Shown piece by piece: positions 44,904-54,151 of a DNA stretch of 64,000 bases. Both the position numbers and the translations under genes were made by a program. The first letter of the stretch is position 1. Each line of letters opens with the position of its first letter. The notes beneath the pieces are model-generated. The model searched no databases and had not been told where the DNA came from. It saw only the letters and a list, made by a program, of their open reading frames with translations. The DNA comes from Amycolatopsis aidingensis (lineage in GTDB: Bacteria > Actinomycetota > Actinomycetes > Mycobacteriales > Pseudonocardiaceae): the NCBI RefSeq assembly GCF_018885265.1, contig NZ_CP076538.1, positions 558,001 to 622,000 of the forward strand, given 5' to 3'.

Positions 44904-45656
44904 CTACAGCCGCTGCCTGGCGTAGGCGGCGATCGCCTCGTTCAGGTACGCGGCCAGGCCCGGCGCGGTCTCGTCGATGCCGGCGGTGAACCGCTCGTCA
45001 TCGACGTACAGCCGGCCGAGGCCGGGGTAGGACTCCCGGTCCGGCGTCCAGAAGTGGCAGATCCACCGGTAGTGCGCATCGGTGGCCTCGATGGCACGGG
45101 GATCGTCGGCAGGCACACCGTCGCGCATCAGCTCCGCGAGCCTGGCCGAGGCCTCGGCTCCTTCCTGCTGCACGGCCTGCCACTTCTCCTCCGACCAGCC
45201 CTTGACCCGCTCGTGCGACTCGCGCGCCGTGCCGCCCCAGCGCCGCTCCGCCTCCTCGGCGTAGCGTTCGGCCTGCTCGGAGTCCCGTGCGAAGCCCCGG
45301 TACAGGTTTTCCGCGTTCATGTCTTTCCCTCCCTCCAGTTTCTCGATGGTGTGCCGCACGGTCGTCGCCAGCCGGTCGAACCGGTCCCGCTCGGCCAGCA
45401 GCCACTCGTGGTGCAACCGCAGCGCCGCCAGCTGGTCGGCCTGCCGGTCGAGAATGTCCCCGATCGTGTCCAGCCCGAGTCCCAGCTCTCGCAGCACCCG
45501 GATCTGCTGCAGCCGCAGCAACTGCTCCCGCTCGTAGTAGCGGTAGCCGTTGCCGCCGACATAGGCCGGCGTGAGCAGGCCGATCTCGTCGTAGTGCCGC
45601 AACGTCCTCGATGTCACCTTGGCCATCCGCGCGACCTGCACGATCGAGTAAGCCAT
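44904..45656 (-). CDS. MerR-family TipA-like regulator
   Basis: 250 residues. The MerR HTH is YSIVQVARMAKVTSRTLRHYDEIGL in outline, followed by a dimerisation coiled coil and a TipAS domain (WSEEKWQAVQQEGAEASARL, HYRWICHFWTPDRESYPGLG, YVDDERFTAGIDETAPGLAA). In TipA the antibiotic-binding cysteine sits in a YDCS segment; the corresponding stretch here reads FWTPDRES without cysteine, so covalent capture of thiopeptides is unlikely. It may still sense other ligands. Written in two overlapping motifs to show the frame is intact; the operator lies just upstream. Confidence 0.88.
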   Translation of the reverse strand: MAYSIVQVARMAKVTSRTLRHYDEIGLLTPAYVGGNGYRYYEREQLLRLQQIRVLRELGLGLDTIGDILDRQADQLAALRLHHEWLLAERDRFDRLATTVRHTIEKLEGGKDMNAENLYRGFARDSEQAERYAEEAERRWGGTARESHERVKGWSEEKWQAVQQEGAEASARLAELMRDGVPADDPRAIEATDAHYRWICHFWTPDRESYPGLGRLYVDDERFTAGIDETAPGLAAYLNEAIAAYARQRL

Positions 45657-45707
45657 GCCGCCCTCCGTGCGCCTGAGCCTTCCGGCTCACCTCGGCTACG
45701 CTAGAGC

Positions 45708-45722
45708 TTGACGTTACGTCAA
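45708..45722. promoter_or_regulatory. MerR-type operator TTGACG-TTA-CGTCAA
   Basis: A perfect 15-bp palindrome 51 bp upstream of the TipA-like gene. It overlaps a -35 box (TTGACG) on both strands. MerR proteins bind such palindromes between promoter boxes, so autoregulation, and control of the divergent gene, are likely. Confidence 0.65.
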
Positions 45723-45787
45723 CTTCAAACCAGTTTTGTCGTACGTCACGGCTATGCTGCCTCGAACGGGTGTTCTATCCTCTGTGT

Positions 45788-46384
45788 GTGGACCAGATCT
45801 CGTTCTTCTCCGCCGAGGCCCGCGGCCCGCGAGCCGGGGATCTCGCCGGCGTGCTGTGCGGTCACGGGCAGGTCGTGAGCTTCGGTCGCACCGCGGCCCG
45901 GCTCTCGGTCGAGCTGGCGGAGGGCCTGCGGGCGCGGGCGCTGGCCATGGAATGCGGGCGGCGCGGGGTGACCGCCGAGGTGACCAGCTCGGCGGAGGGG
46001 CAGCCGCTGGTCCGGACCCCGTTCCGGGTCGACCTGCTGCCGCTGGCCGACGACTGGTGTCCCGGCGCGGGCAAGGAGGTGCCGCGGCGCTTCCTGCTGG
46101 ACGGTCCCACCCTGCGGATGTGGGTGCTGGCCTGCGGGATCCCGACCGAACGCGGGTATCTGCTCCCGCTCGACCCGGACGCGCCGGACACCCATGACCC
46201 GCTCACCGCGGCCCTGGGCACCATCGGACTGCCCGCCCAGCGGGTCGGCCCCAAGGCGGGCGGTCCCGCCCTGCGCGTCACCGGCAAGCGCCGGCTGGCC
46301 ACCCTCGAGGAACTGGTCGGCCGCCCACCCGCGGGTGCCGAACCCCTCTGGCCTTCCCCGCGCCCCCTGCGCCAGGCCAGCTGA
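45788..46384 (+). CDS. Conserved actinobacterial protein (Rv3647c-like)
   Basis: About 198 residues, starting VDQISFFSAEARGPRAGDLA at a GTG; an in-frame GTG six codons earlier is also possible. Visible blocks are RTAARLSVELAEGLRARALA, FRVDLLPLADDWCPGAGKEV and GGPALRVTGKRRLATLEELV. It occupies the position of Rv3647c near topA. Small folded cytoplasmic protein; function not known to me. Confidence 0.75.
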   Translation: MDQISFFSAEARGPRAGDLAGVLCGHGQVVSFGRTAARLSVELAEGLRARALAMECGRRGVTAEVTSSAEGQPLVRTPFRVDLLPLADDWCPGAGKEVPRRFLLDGPTLRMWVLACGIPTERGYLLPLDPDAPDTHDPLTAALGTIGLPAQRVGPKAGGPALRVTGKRRLATLEELVGRPPAGAEPLWPSPRPLRQAS

Positions 46385-46390
46385 GCGGGC

Positions 46391-47230
46391 TCAGGAGGGG
46401 AGGTGGCAGTCGGGGCGGGTCAGGTCCAGCCTGCTGCCCGCGATCAGGCAGCCGTAGAAGCGATAGGTCTGCTGCCCGTAGTTGGTTCCGGGCCGGACGG
46501 TGACGTTGCCCTGTTCGTCCACCTCGCACGGGTTGTTCAGGGTGCAACGCCTGCCGTCCTCGTTGCCGGTGTTGTTCACCCCCACGACCTCGCCGCTGTC
46601 CCGGTCGACGATCGGCGAGCCGGAGGTGCCGCCGATGGTGTCGCACCGCGAGGTGTAGCGGATCGAGTCCCGCCAGGTCCAGCCGGCCTCGCGCAGCTCG
46701 TGCACGAACCCGTCCACGGTGCAGGAGTAGATCCGCTTCCAGTACCCGGACACCACGCTGATCGGGCTGCCCTCGTCCGTCCTGGCCGAGGCGAGCACCA
46801 ACGGCCGCATCCCGTAGGCGCGCTCCAGCTCGGCATAGCTGCGGCGCAGCCGGTACAGCGCCACATCGGTCTCGGTCATGGTCGCGTACAGCAGCCTGCT
46901 GGCCCGCAGCGTGCCCAGCTCACCCCGGCCGTCCGCGGTGAGCAGCCGGAACTGCCGCTGGGAAGGGCGGTCGACGATTACCTCGCCCGGTTCAGGGAAA
47001 CCTGCCTGCAGGCAGTGCCCGTTGGACAGCACGAGCGCCGGATCCTCGGGTGCGGCCCCGGCGAGGCGCACCACCGAGCCGGAGCAGTTGGACAACGCGA
47101 CCGTGGCCCGGAAGTCGACGTCGGCCCGGACGGTCTGCGCACCGGCCGCGGTCGATGGCGCGACCAGGAGCGTCCCGAGCAGGGCCGGGAGGAGAGCCGT
47201 GCGGAGGGCAGTGAGCAAGCGGCGGTTCAT
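46391..47230 (-). CDS. Secreted trypsin-like (S1) serine protease
   Basis: 279 residues with a Sec signal (RLLTALRTALLPALLGTLLV). The catalytic triad is visible: His in ALVLSNGHCLQAG, Asp in TMTETDVALYRL, Ser in TIGGTSGSPIVDRDSG. Several cysteines (SNCSGS, GHC, YSCTVDG, RCDTIGG, GRRCTLNNPCE, YGCLIAG, PDCH) imply disulfides. The ATG at 47230 follows GGCGACG; longer frames would add a non-signal extension. It is divergent from topA. Confidence 0.88.
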   Translation of the reverse strand: MNRRLLTALRTALLPALLGTLLVAPSTAAGAQTVRADVDFRATVALSNCSGSVVRLAGAAPEDPALVLSNGHCLQAGFPEPGEVIVDRPSQRQFRLLTADGRGELGTLRASRLLYATMTETDVALYRLRRSYAELERAYGMRPLVLASARTDEGSPISVVSGYWKRIYSCTVDGFVHELREAGWTWRDSIRYTSRCDTIGGTSGSPIVDRDSGEVVGVNNTGNEDGRRCTLNNPCEVDEQGNVTVRPGTNYGQQTYRFYGCLIAGSRLDLTRPDCHLPS

Positions 47231-47530
47231 GCGTCGCCTTTCGGTTTCGAGTGCGGCTGCGGGTAACAATAGGTGGGTACGGCACCGACGAACGGAGGGT
47301 ATTCGTCCGGCTACCGAAGCCCCCAGCGCGGACGAGTCGGACATCACGTGCTAGGTGTGGAAAAGAAACATTGCCGGGCTCGCGGCCGATGCGCCCCACG
47401 CATGGTGGTGGCCGGTCGCGGTACCTGAGCGGACGTCACCGGCGAGAGCGGTGCACACTGACTGGTCGAACGGGCCGGGTGAACGAGTGTCGCCATCGCG
47501 GCGAGATGATTGAGCGGAGAGCAGGACAGC

Positions 47531-50326
47531 GTGGCTGGATCGGCACGGACCAAGAACTCTGGATCGAACGGCGCCGGTCGTCGACGGCTGGTGATCGTCG
47601 AGTCCCCGACCAAGGCCCGCAAGATCGCGCCCTACCTCGGCCGGGACTATGTGGTCGAATCCTCTCGTGGGCACATCAGGGACCTCCCGCGTGGCGCCGC
47701 CGACGTGCCTGCCAAGTACAAGGGCCAGCCCTGGGCCCGGCTCGGGGTGGACGTGGACAACGACTTCGAGCCGCTCTACGTCGTCTCGCCGGACAAGAAG
47801 GCCACCGTCACCGAGCTGAAGGGCCTGCTCAAGGACGTCGACGAGCTCTACCTCGCCACCGACCCCGACCGCGAGGGTGAGGCCATCGCCTGGCACCTGC
47901 TGGAGGCGCTCAAGCCGAAGGTCCCGGTGCGCCGGATGGTGTTCCACGAGGTCACCGAGCAGGCCATCCGCTCCGCCGCGGAAAGCACCCGTGAGCTGGA
48001 CCCCGACCTGGTGGACGCCCAGGAGACCCGGCGCATCCTGGACCGGCTCTACGGCTACGAGGTCTCCCCGGTGCTGTGGAAGAAGGTCATGCCGAAGCTC
48101 TCGGCTGGCCGGGTGCAGTCGGTTGCCACCCGCATCGTGGTCGAGCGGGAGCGCGAGCGGATGCGGTTCACCTCGGCCTCCTACTGGGACATCGCCGCCA
48201 CCATGGACGCGGGCGAGGACGCCTCGCCGCGGACCTTCCCGGCCCGGCTGGTGCAGGTGGACGGTGCCCGGCTGGCCACAGGAAGGGACTTCGGCGCGGA
48301 CGGGCAGCTGACCGCGGCCGCCGCGAACAAGGACGTCCGGGTGCTGGTCGAGGCCGAGGCGAACCAGCTGGCCGAGGCACTACGCGGACAGGACTTCGCG
48401 GTCACCAGCGTCGAGGAGAAGCCGTACACCCGGCGGCCGTACGCCCCGTTCATGACCTCCACCCTGCAGCAGGAGGCGGGCCGCAAGCTGCGGTTCTCCT
48501 CCGAGCGCACCATGCGGATCGCGCAGCGGCTGTACGAGAACGGCTACATCACCTATATGCGTACCGACTCGACCACCCTCTCCGAGGCGGCGATCTCGGC
48601 GGCGCGCAACCAGGCGACCGAGCTGTACGGCTCCTCATACGTCTCGGCCAAGCCGCGGCAGTACACCCGCAAGGTGAAGAACGCGCAGGAGGCGCACGAG
48701 GCGATCCGCCCGGCAGGCGAGGTCTTCCGCACCCCCGGCCAGGTGGCCAGCGAGCTGGAGAGCGACGAGTTCCGGCTGTACGAGATGATCTGGCAGCGCA
48801 CGATCGCCTCCCAGATGGCCGACGCCAAGGGCACCACGATGTCGGTGCGGATCACCGGCACCGCCACCAGCGGCCAGGAGTGCACCTTCGCCGCCTCCGG
48901 GCGCACCATCACCTTCGCCGGCTTCCTCAAGGCCTACGTCGAGGCGGTGGACAGCGAGGCGGGCGGCGAGGCCGATGACAAACAGAGCAGGCTGCCCCAG
49001 CTGCGCGAGGACCAGCAGGTCTCGGCGACTGAGCTGACCCCGGACGGCCACGCCACCTCGCCACCCCCGCGCTACAGCGAGCCGAGCCTGGTCAGCAAGC
49101 TCGAGGAGCTGGGCATCGGCAGACCATCGACCTACTCCTCGATCATCAAGACCATCCAGGACCGCGGTTACGTGTGGAAGAAGGGTTCCGCGCTGGTCCC
49201 GTCCTGGGTCGCCTTCTCCGTGGTCGGGCTGCTGGAGCAGCACTTCGAGCGCCTGGTCGACTATGACTTCACCGCGGCCATGGAGGACGAGCTGGACCGC
49301 ATCGCCGCGGGGGACGAGCAGCGCACGCGGTGGCTTTCCACCTTCTACTTCGGCGGCGACACCGGGGCGGACGGCTCGGTGGGCCGGCTCGGCGGGCTGA
49401 AGAAGCTGGTCGGCGCCGGGGTCGAGGACATCGACGCGCGCGAGATCAACTCCATTCCGCTGTTCACCGACGCGAACGACCACACCGTGGTGGTGCGGGT
49501 CGGTCGTTACGGGCCGTACCTGGAGCGCGAGGTGGACGGCAGCTCGCAGCGGGCCAACCTGCCCGACGACCTGCCGCCGGACGAGCTGACCCCGGAGATC
49601 GCGGAGAAGCTGTTCGCCACCCCGCAGGAGGGCCGCTCGCTGGGCACCGACCCGGAGACCGGGCACGAGATCGTGGCCAAGGAGGGGCGGTTCGGTCCCT
49701 ATGTCACCGAGATCCTGCCCGAGCCGGAGGAGGGCGAGACCAAGAAGAGCAGCAAGGCGAAGAAGCCCAAGCCGCGCACCGGTTCGCTGTTCAAGTCGAT
49801 GTCCATCGAGGACATCACCCTGGACGATGCCCTCAAGCTGCTCTCGTTGCCGAGGGTGGTCGGCACCGACCCGGAGTCCGGCGAGGAGATCACCGCGCAG
49901 AACGGGCGCTACGGGCCGTACCTGAAGAAGGGCACCGACTCCCGGTCGCTGGCCACCGAGGAGCAGATCTTCGAGATCACTCTGGAGGAGGCGCTGAAGC
50001 TCTACGCCGAGCCGAAGCGGCGCGGCAGGCAGGCGGCGGCGAAGCCACCGCTGAAGGAGTTCGGCAACGACCCGGCCTCGGGCAAGCCGATGGTGGTGAA
50101 GGACGGCCGGTTCGGCCCCTACGTCACCGATGGCGAGTACAACGCCTCGCTGCGCCGGTCGGACAGTGTGGAGGACCTGACCGAGGAGCGGGCCGCCGAA
50201 CTGCTCGCCGAGAAGCGGGCCAAGGGGCCCGCGCCGAAGAAGCGGTCGTCCACCCGCAAGAAGGCATCCAGCGGCAGCACCAGCGGTGGCACCAAGGGCA
50301 CCGCCAAGTCCAAAACCAAGTCCTGA
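47531..50326 (+). CDS. topA: DNA topoisomerase I
   Basis: 931 residues. The Toprim domain starts RRLVIVESPTKARKI and has TDPDREGEAIAWH. The catalytic tyrosine is in ENGYITYMRTDSTTLS. The core is complete (SAGRVQSVATRIVVERE, EAHEAIRPAG, GIGRPSTYSSIIKTI). The C-terminus has four zinc-less repeats of the type GRYGPYL/GRFGPYV, then a Lys-Ser-Thr-rich tail (KKRSSTRKKASSG), as in actinobacterial TopA. It relaxes negative supercoils. I chose the GTG at 47531 with GGAGAG upstream; an earlier TTG is possible. Confidence 0.98.
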   Translation: MAGSARTKNSGSNGAGRRRLVIVESPTKARKIAPYLGRDYVVESSRGHIRDLPRGAADVPAKYKGQPWARLGVDVDNDFEPLYVVSPDKKATVTELKGLLKDVDELYLATDPDREGEAIAWHLLEALKPKVPVRRMVFHEVTEQAIRSAAESTRELDPDLVDAQETRRILDRLYGYEVSPVLWKKVMPKLSAGRVQSVATRIVVERERERMRFTSASYWDIAATMDAGEDASPRTFPARLVQVDGARLATGRDFGADGQLTAAAANKDVRVLVEAEANQLAEALRGQDFAVTSVEEKPYTRRPYAPFMTSTLQQEAGRKLRFSSERTMRIAQRLYENGYITYMRTDSTTLSEAAISAARNQATELYGSSYVSAKPRQYTRKVKNAQEAHEAIRPAGEVFRTPGQVASELESDEFRLYEMIWQRTIASQMADAKGTTMSVRITGTATSGQECTFAASGRTITFAGFLKAYVEAVDSEAGGEADDKQSRLPQLREDQQVSATELTPDGHATSPPPRYSEPSLVSKLEELGIGRPSTYSSIIKTIQDRGYVWKKGSALVPSWVAFSVVGLLEQHFERLVDYDFTAAMEDELDRIAAGDEQRTRWLSTFYFGGDTGADGSVGRLGGLKKLVGAGVEDIDAREINSIPLFTDANDHTVVVRVGRYGPYLEREVDGSSQRANLPDDLPPDELTPEIAEKLFATPQEGRSLGTDPETGHEIVAKEGRFGPYVTEILPEPEEGETKKSSKAKKPKPRTGSLFKSMSIEDITLDDALKLLSLPRVVGTDPESGEEITAQNGRYGPYLKKGTDSRSLATEEQIFEITLEEALKLYAEPKRRGRQAAAKPPLKEFGNDPASGKPMVVKDGRFGPYVTDGEYNASLRRSDSVEDLTEERAAELLAEKRAKGPAPKKRSSTRKKASSGSTSGGTKGTAKSKTKS

Positions 50327-50382
50327 CCTGGGATCGAACGCACGTTCGAGAAATTGTCGGTGGTGCCCGGTCTAATGTCCGG

Positions 50383-51177
50383 GTGACCGAGACGACAGTG
50401 ACAACGAGAACGACGGCGACTGCGACGATCTTCGCCCTCCTGGACGAGGTTCTCGCGCCGCTGGTCAGCGCGGTGCCGGAGCGGCCGTCGCCGATGGAGT
50501 TCCTGGACCCGGACTTTCGCCTGCCCGCGGCGCTACAGGAGCGGCCGCCACCGGACAAGGGCGATCTGGCCGCCGAGGCGGAGCAGTACACCAAGGTCGT
50601 CGGCGATATGGCGGCCATGGGTCTGCTGCCGGAGGGCGAGGTGACTCCGGCAGCGGTGGCGCTGTACCGCACGCTGCGCGCCGGGCACATCCGCGGCGTG
50701 GTGACCGGTGTGTTCGCCGACCGGGCCGAGCCGCTGCAGGTGCGGTTCTTCGGCGATCAGGACTGCGCCACGGTGCTGAACGTGGTCGGCGGCGAGGTGC
50801 TGCTGCGCAGTGGCTCGGTGCGCGGGCTGCCGCAGTGGGCCTTCGACGACATCCGGGACGTGCCCCGCGGGCCGGGCGGTTTCGTCGAGCTGCGTGCCGA
50901 CGAGCACGGGCTCTTGCCGGGTAGGGCTGCGGACACGGTGGCGATGATCAGGCGAAGTGTCGCCCGGCCGCGGTACGGCACCGTGCTGGTCGACCTCAGC
51001 GTCCGGGACCGGATCCGCAGCGAGTACCCGCGGGGTGCCTTCGTGCTGTTCGACAACGATGTCGGGCGGTACTTCCTCGGCACATCGGTGAACGAGCGCG
51101 GGCATTGGGTACTGCAGTACGCCCCGGCTGGCCGGGCGCATGCCGAACGGTGGGTCGAACATGCGGCGCTGGGCTGA
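50383..51177 (+). CDS. EspG-like ESX-associated protein (tentative)
   Basis: 264 residues, GTG start. The N-terminus is Thr-rich (TETTVTTRTTATATIFALLD). The C-terminal half (RRSVARPRYGTVLVDLSVRD, RGAFVLFDNDVGRYFLGTSV, HWVLQYAPAGR) resembles EspG proteins, chaperones of PE/PPE-type substrates in ESX secretion. No ESX genes are nearby, so this is a weak match. It stands 57 bp after topA, possibly co-transcribed. Confidence 0.5.
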   Translation: MTETTVTTRTTATATIFALLDEVLAPLVSAVPERPSPMEFLDPDFRLPAALQERPPPDKGDLAAEAEQYTKVVGDMAAMGLLPEGEVTPAAVALYRTLRAGHIRGVVTGVFADRAEPLQVRFFGDQDCATVLNVVGGEVLLRSGSVRGLPQWAFDDIRDVPRGPGGFVELRADEHGLLPGRAADTVAMIRRSVARPRYGTVLVDLSVRDRIRSEYPRGAFVLFDNDVGRYFLGTSVNERGHWVLQYAPAGRAHAERWVEHAALG

Positions 51178-51242
51178 CGGATCCGGCGTTCCGCCCGCTA
51201 CCCTTGCGGGTGAAGCTGACGTTGCGCAGGGGAGTGGTGACG

Positions 51243-51818
51243 GTGGGACAGGCTCAGTTCGACCCGGACGGCACCCAGGCGCCGCCCCCGCCGCCCGCGT
51301 TCAACGACCCCCTGGCCGGCCTGGTCACCGGCAGCGGACCCGGCAGTGGTGCCAGGGCCACCCCGGAGGACGAGGTGGAGGTCGAGATCGCTTCCCCGGT
51401 GGAGCCGGACCCCGAGGTCGTACGCGACATGGTGGACGCGGCGCTGACCAGCGAGCGCGACGAGGAGCTGTTCAGCAGGCTCCGGGGCGAGGACCGGAAG
51501 GGCAAGCAGGACGAGCAGGAGGAGCCCGGCCAGCCGGAGCAGAAGGGCACCACCGAGTCGGGTGCGCAGGCGCCTGCCCCCACCGCCGGGATGTTGCCCG
51601 CGCAACAGCAGCGGGCCTGGCCCGGCCAACCGCAGCTGATGCAGGCCTTCCGGCCGCGGCACCGGGACGAGAAGGAGTCACGGCCGCAGCCGGTGCGCAA
51701 GCCGTCCAGTGGCTCCGCAGGGCTCGGGATCGCGGTCGTGCTGCTGGTGATCTTCGGCGTGCTGGTGATCCAGCTACTGTCCAGCCTGTTCGACAGCTTC
51801 TCCGGCATCTTCAACTAG
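51243..51818 (+). CDS. Single-pass membrane protein with disordered acidic N-terminus
   Basis: 191 residues. A proline-rich, acidic cytoplasmic region (TQAPPPPPAFNDPLAGL; EDEVEVEIASPVEPDPEVV; EDRKGKQDEQEEPG) is followed by a single C-terminal membrane helix (LGIAVVLLVIFGVLVIQLL). I chose the GTG at 51243 with AGGGGAG 8 bases upstream; GTG codons two and three positions earlier are alternatives. No function recognised. Confidence 0.7.
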   Translation: MGQAQFDPDGTQAPPPPPAFNDPLAGLVTGSGPGSGARATPEDEVEVEIASPVEPDPEVVRDMVDAALTSERDEELFSRLRGEDRKGKQDEQEEPGQPEQKGTTESGAQAPAPTAGMLPAQQQRAWPGQPQLMQAFRPRHRDEKESRPQPVRKPSSGSAGLGIAVVLLVIFGVLVIQLLSSLFDSFSGIFN

Positions 51819-51946
51819 GGAGCTACCCGCGCACCGGGTGCGGTGCGACCCCACCGCGACTACCGTTCGGCGGTACAGGCTCCCGGCCCGACGGTTGGCT
51901 TGGTTGCCCTCGGGATACCCTGACTACACGTACGGGGGATTGCGGA

Positions 51947-54151
51947 GTGGCGGCCCTGTCGGGGTGGTCGCGAGCGGCCGCCGGAGACACGAGTTTGCGG
52001 GGTGGGCGCATTAGCGACGGAGCGCGGTCGACCAGCAGCGCGGGCGTGGATGCGGCCGCGGACGCCGACGCGTCCACCGTCTACCGGATCCGCCGGGTAC
52101 TGGCGATCCCGCCGTTCCGCAGGCTGTGGGCCGTCACCTACCTGTGCAGCGTCGCCGACTGGCTCGCCCTGCTCGCGCTGACCGGGCTGGTCACCAAGTT
52201 CACCGAGGACTACGCCGCGCAGAACTTCGCCTTCGCCGGGGTGGTGCTCACCAACCTGCTGCCAGGGCTGCTGTTCGCCCCACTCGGCGGGCTGCTGGCG
52301 GACAAGTTCGACCGTCGCAAGGTCATGATCATAGCGGACCTGTTCCGCTGCGCGCTGCTGCTGTCCATCGCACTGGTCGGCAGCACCTGGTGGCTGTTCA
52401 TCGGCAACTTCCTGGTCGGCTCCGCGGCGATGATGTGGATCCCTTCCAAGGACGCCGCGGTACCGAACCTGCTGCGCCGCCCGGACCAGGTGGAGACGGC
52501 CAACCAGCTGGGCATGGTGATGACCTACGGGCTCGCCGTGGTCACCGGCGCTGGGCTCTACTCGATTCTCACCGGCATCCAGACCACCTTCCACCTGCCG
52601 CCGGACGTGCTCGGCGAGTTCGGCATCGCCAAGGTGGTCGTGGTGCTGAACGGCCTGCTCTACCTTGGCAGCGCCCTGCTGCTCACCCGGATCCCCGAGC
52701 TCTCCCTGCGCAATGTGCACCCGGTGCCCAACGCGGGCGCCGCGCCGAAACCCGCCGCCGAAACGGCCTCCACCGGCCTGCTCGGCATGGTCCGGGACGC
52801 CGCCAAGTTCATCCGGAGCACCCCGCTGGTCCGCGGGCTGCTGATCGGCATGGTCGGTGCCTTCGCCGCGGGTGGTGCGGTGATCGGCTCGGCCAAGCCG
52901 TACTCCTCCAGCCTCGGTGGTGGCGACGCCGCGTTCGGCCTGCTGTTCGTCGCGGTGTTCGTCGGGGCCGCGGTGGGTCTGGCCGGTGCGCCGAAGCTGG
53001 CCAAGCGGCTGCCGCACGACCGGCTGTTCGGGGTCGGCATCGTGCTCGCCGGGCTGGCGTTGATCGTGGTGGCGCTGGCCCCGCATCTCGCGGTGGCCCT
53101 GGTCGCGGTGGCCGTGGTCGGCGCCTGTGCCGGCGCGGCCTTCCTGACCGGCGTCACCATCATCGGCTCGCAGATCGACGATGCCATCCGCGGCCGGATC
53201 AACTCCATCTACCAGGCGGCGCTGAAACTGATCGTGTTCGGCGCGACCGCGACCGTCCCGCTGCTGATCGGCCTGGTCCGGCGGCAGGAGATCAGCGTGT
53301 GGGGCAACTCGATCACCATCGACGGCACCCGGCCGGTGTTGCTGGGCGGCGGGCTGCTCGCCGCACTGGTCGGCGTAATCGCCTACCGGCAGATGGACTC
53401 CCGGCGCACCGAGCCGATCCTGGCCGACCTGCGCAACGCGATCCGGCGCAGGCCGCGCCGGGTGAACGGCCTGCTGATCGCGCTGGAGGGCACCACGGCG
53501 ACCGACACCGCCGCGCAGGCCGCCCGGCTGGCCGAATGGCTGCGGTCCGGGCCGCGCCAGGTGGTGCTGGCTGCCGACCCCGCGCTGGACGACAAGCGGC
53601 TCACCGCCCTGGTTTCCGGCGCCTCGCTGACCGGGGCGAGGGCGCAGGCGCTGGCCGCGGCCGCGGTGCGGGCGGACATCGTCGAGCGGGATGTGCGGCC
53701 CGCGCTGGATGCCGGGGCGATCGTGGTGATGGAACGGTTCGTGGACTCGCCACTGGCCCACCTGTCTGCCGTGGCGGGTCTGGACTCCACGGAACTGGAG
53801 GGGCTGGCCGACTGGGCGACCAACCGGCTGCGCCCCGATGTCACCGTGCTGCTGGACGCAGGACCGAACCCGGCGACCACGAGCAGGATGGCCTCGCACG
53901 AAAACCACTGGCAGGTGCAGAATCTGCTCGCAGAGATGGCCGCGGCGGACCCGGACCGGTACGTCGTGGTGGATGCCGAGGGTAGTGCGGATGAGGTGGG
54001 TGGACGAGTGCGGACCGCGGTAGGGGCGGTACTGGCCGGCGGGCGGCTCGGCTTCCGGTCGCAACGACAGGTCGAATCCGCTGGCACGGCAGAGACAACG
54101 GAAAACACGGAGACAACGGAAAACACACAGCCCTCGGAGGCCTCGTCGTGA
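51947..54151 (+). CDS. MFS transporter fused to a degenerate thymidylate-kinase domain
   Basis: 734 residues. The first 430 form a 12-TM major facilitator (RLWAVTYLCSVADWLALLAL, LLADKFDRRKVMIIADLFRC, FLVGSAAMMWIPSKDAAVPN). The last 230 resemble thymidylate kinase (LLIALEGTTATDTAAQAARL, AGAIVVMERFVDSPLAHLSA), but Walker A, normally GxDGxGKST, reads GTTATDTAA and the DRY motif is ERF, so nucleotide binding in the usual way is excluded. This fusion beside holB is an actinobacterial arrangement. The GTG lies just after GGGGA. Its stop overlaps holB. Confidence 0.88.
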   Translation: MAALSGWSRAAAGDTSLRGGRISDGARSTSSAGVDAAADADASTVYRIRRVLAIPPFRRLWAVTYLCSVADWLALLALTGLVTKFTEDYAAQNFAFAGVVLTNLLPGLLFAPLGGLLADKFDRRKVMIIADLFRCALLLSIALVGSTWWLFIGNFLVGSAAMMWIPSKDAAVPNLLRRPDQVETANQLGMVMTYGLAVVTGAGLYSILTGIQTTFHLPPDVLGEFGIAKVVVVLNGLLYLGSALLLTRIPELSLRNVHPVPNAGAAPKPAAETASTGLLGMVRDAAKFIRSTPLVRGLLIGMVGAFAAGGAVIGSAKPYSSSLGGGDAAFGLLFVAVFVGAAVGLAGAPKLAKRLPHDRLFGVGIVLAGLALIVVALAPHLAVALVAVAVVGACAGAAFLTGVTIIGSQIDDAIRGRINSIYQAALKLIVFGATATVPLLIGLVRRQEISVWGNSITIDGTRPVLLGGGLLAALVGVIAYRQMDSRRTEPILADLRNAIRRRPRRVNGLLIALEGTTATDTAAQAARLAEWLRSGPRQVVLAADPALDDKRLTALVSGASLTGARAQALAAAAVRADIVERDVRPALDAGAIVVMERFVDSPLAHLSAVAGLDSTELEGLADWATNRLRPDVTVLLDAGPNPATTSRMASHENHWQVQNLLAEMAAADPDRYVVVDAEGSADEVGGRVRTAVGAVLAGGRLGFRSQRQVESAGTAETTENTETTENTQPSEASS

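Noticed and set aside
45736..47230. cspA cold-shock gene expected between the helicase and topA by synteny with M. tuberculosis
   Set aside because: No KWFNxxKGFGFI-type sequence was found in any frame of the interval.
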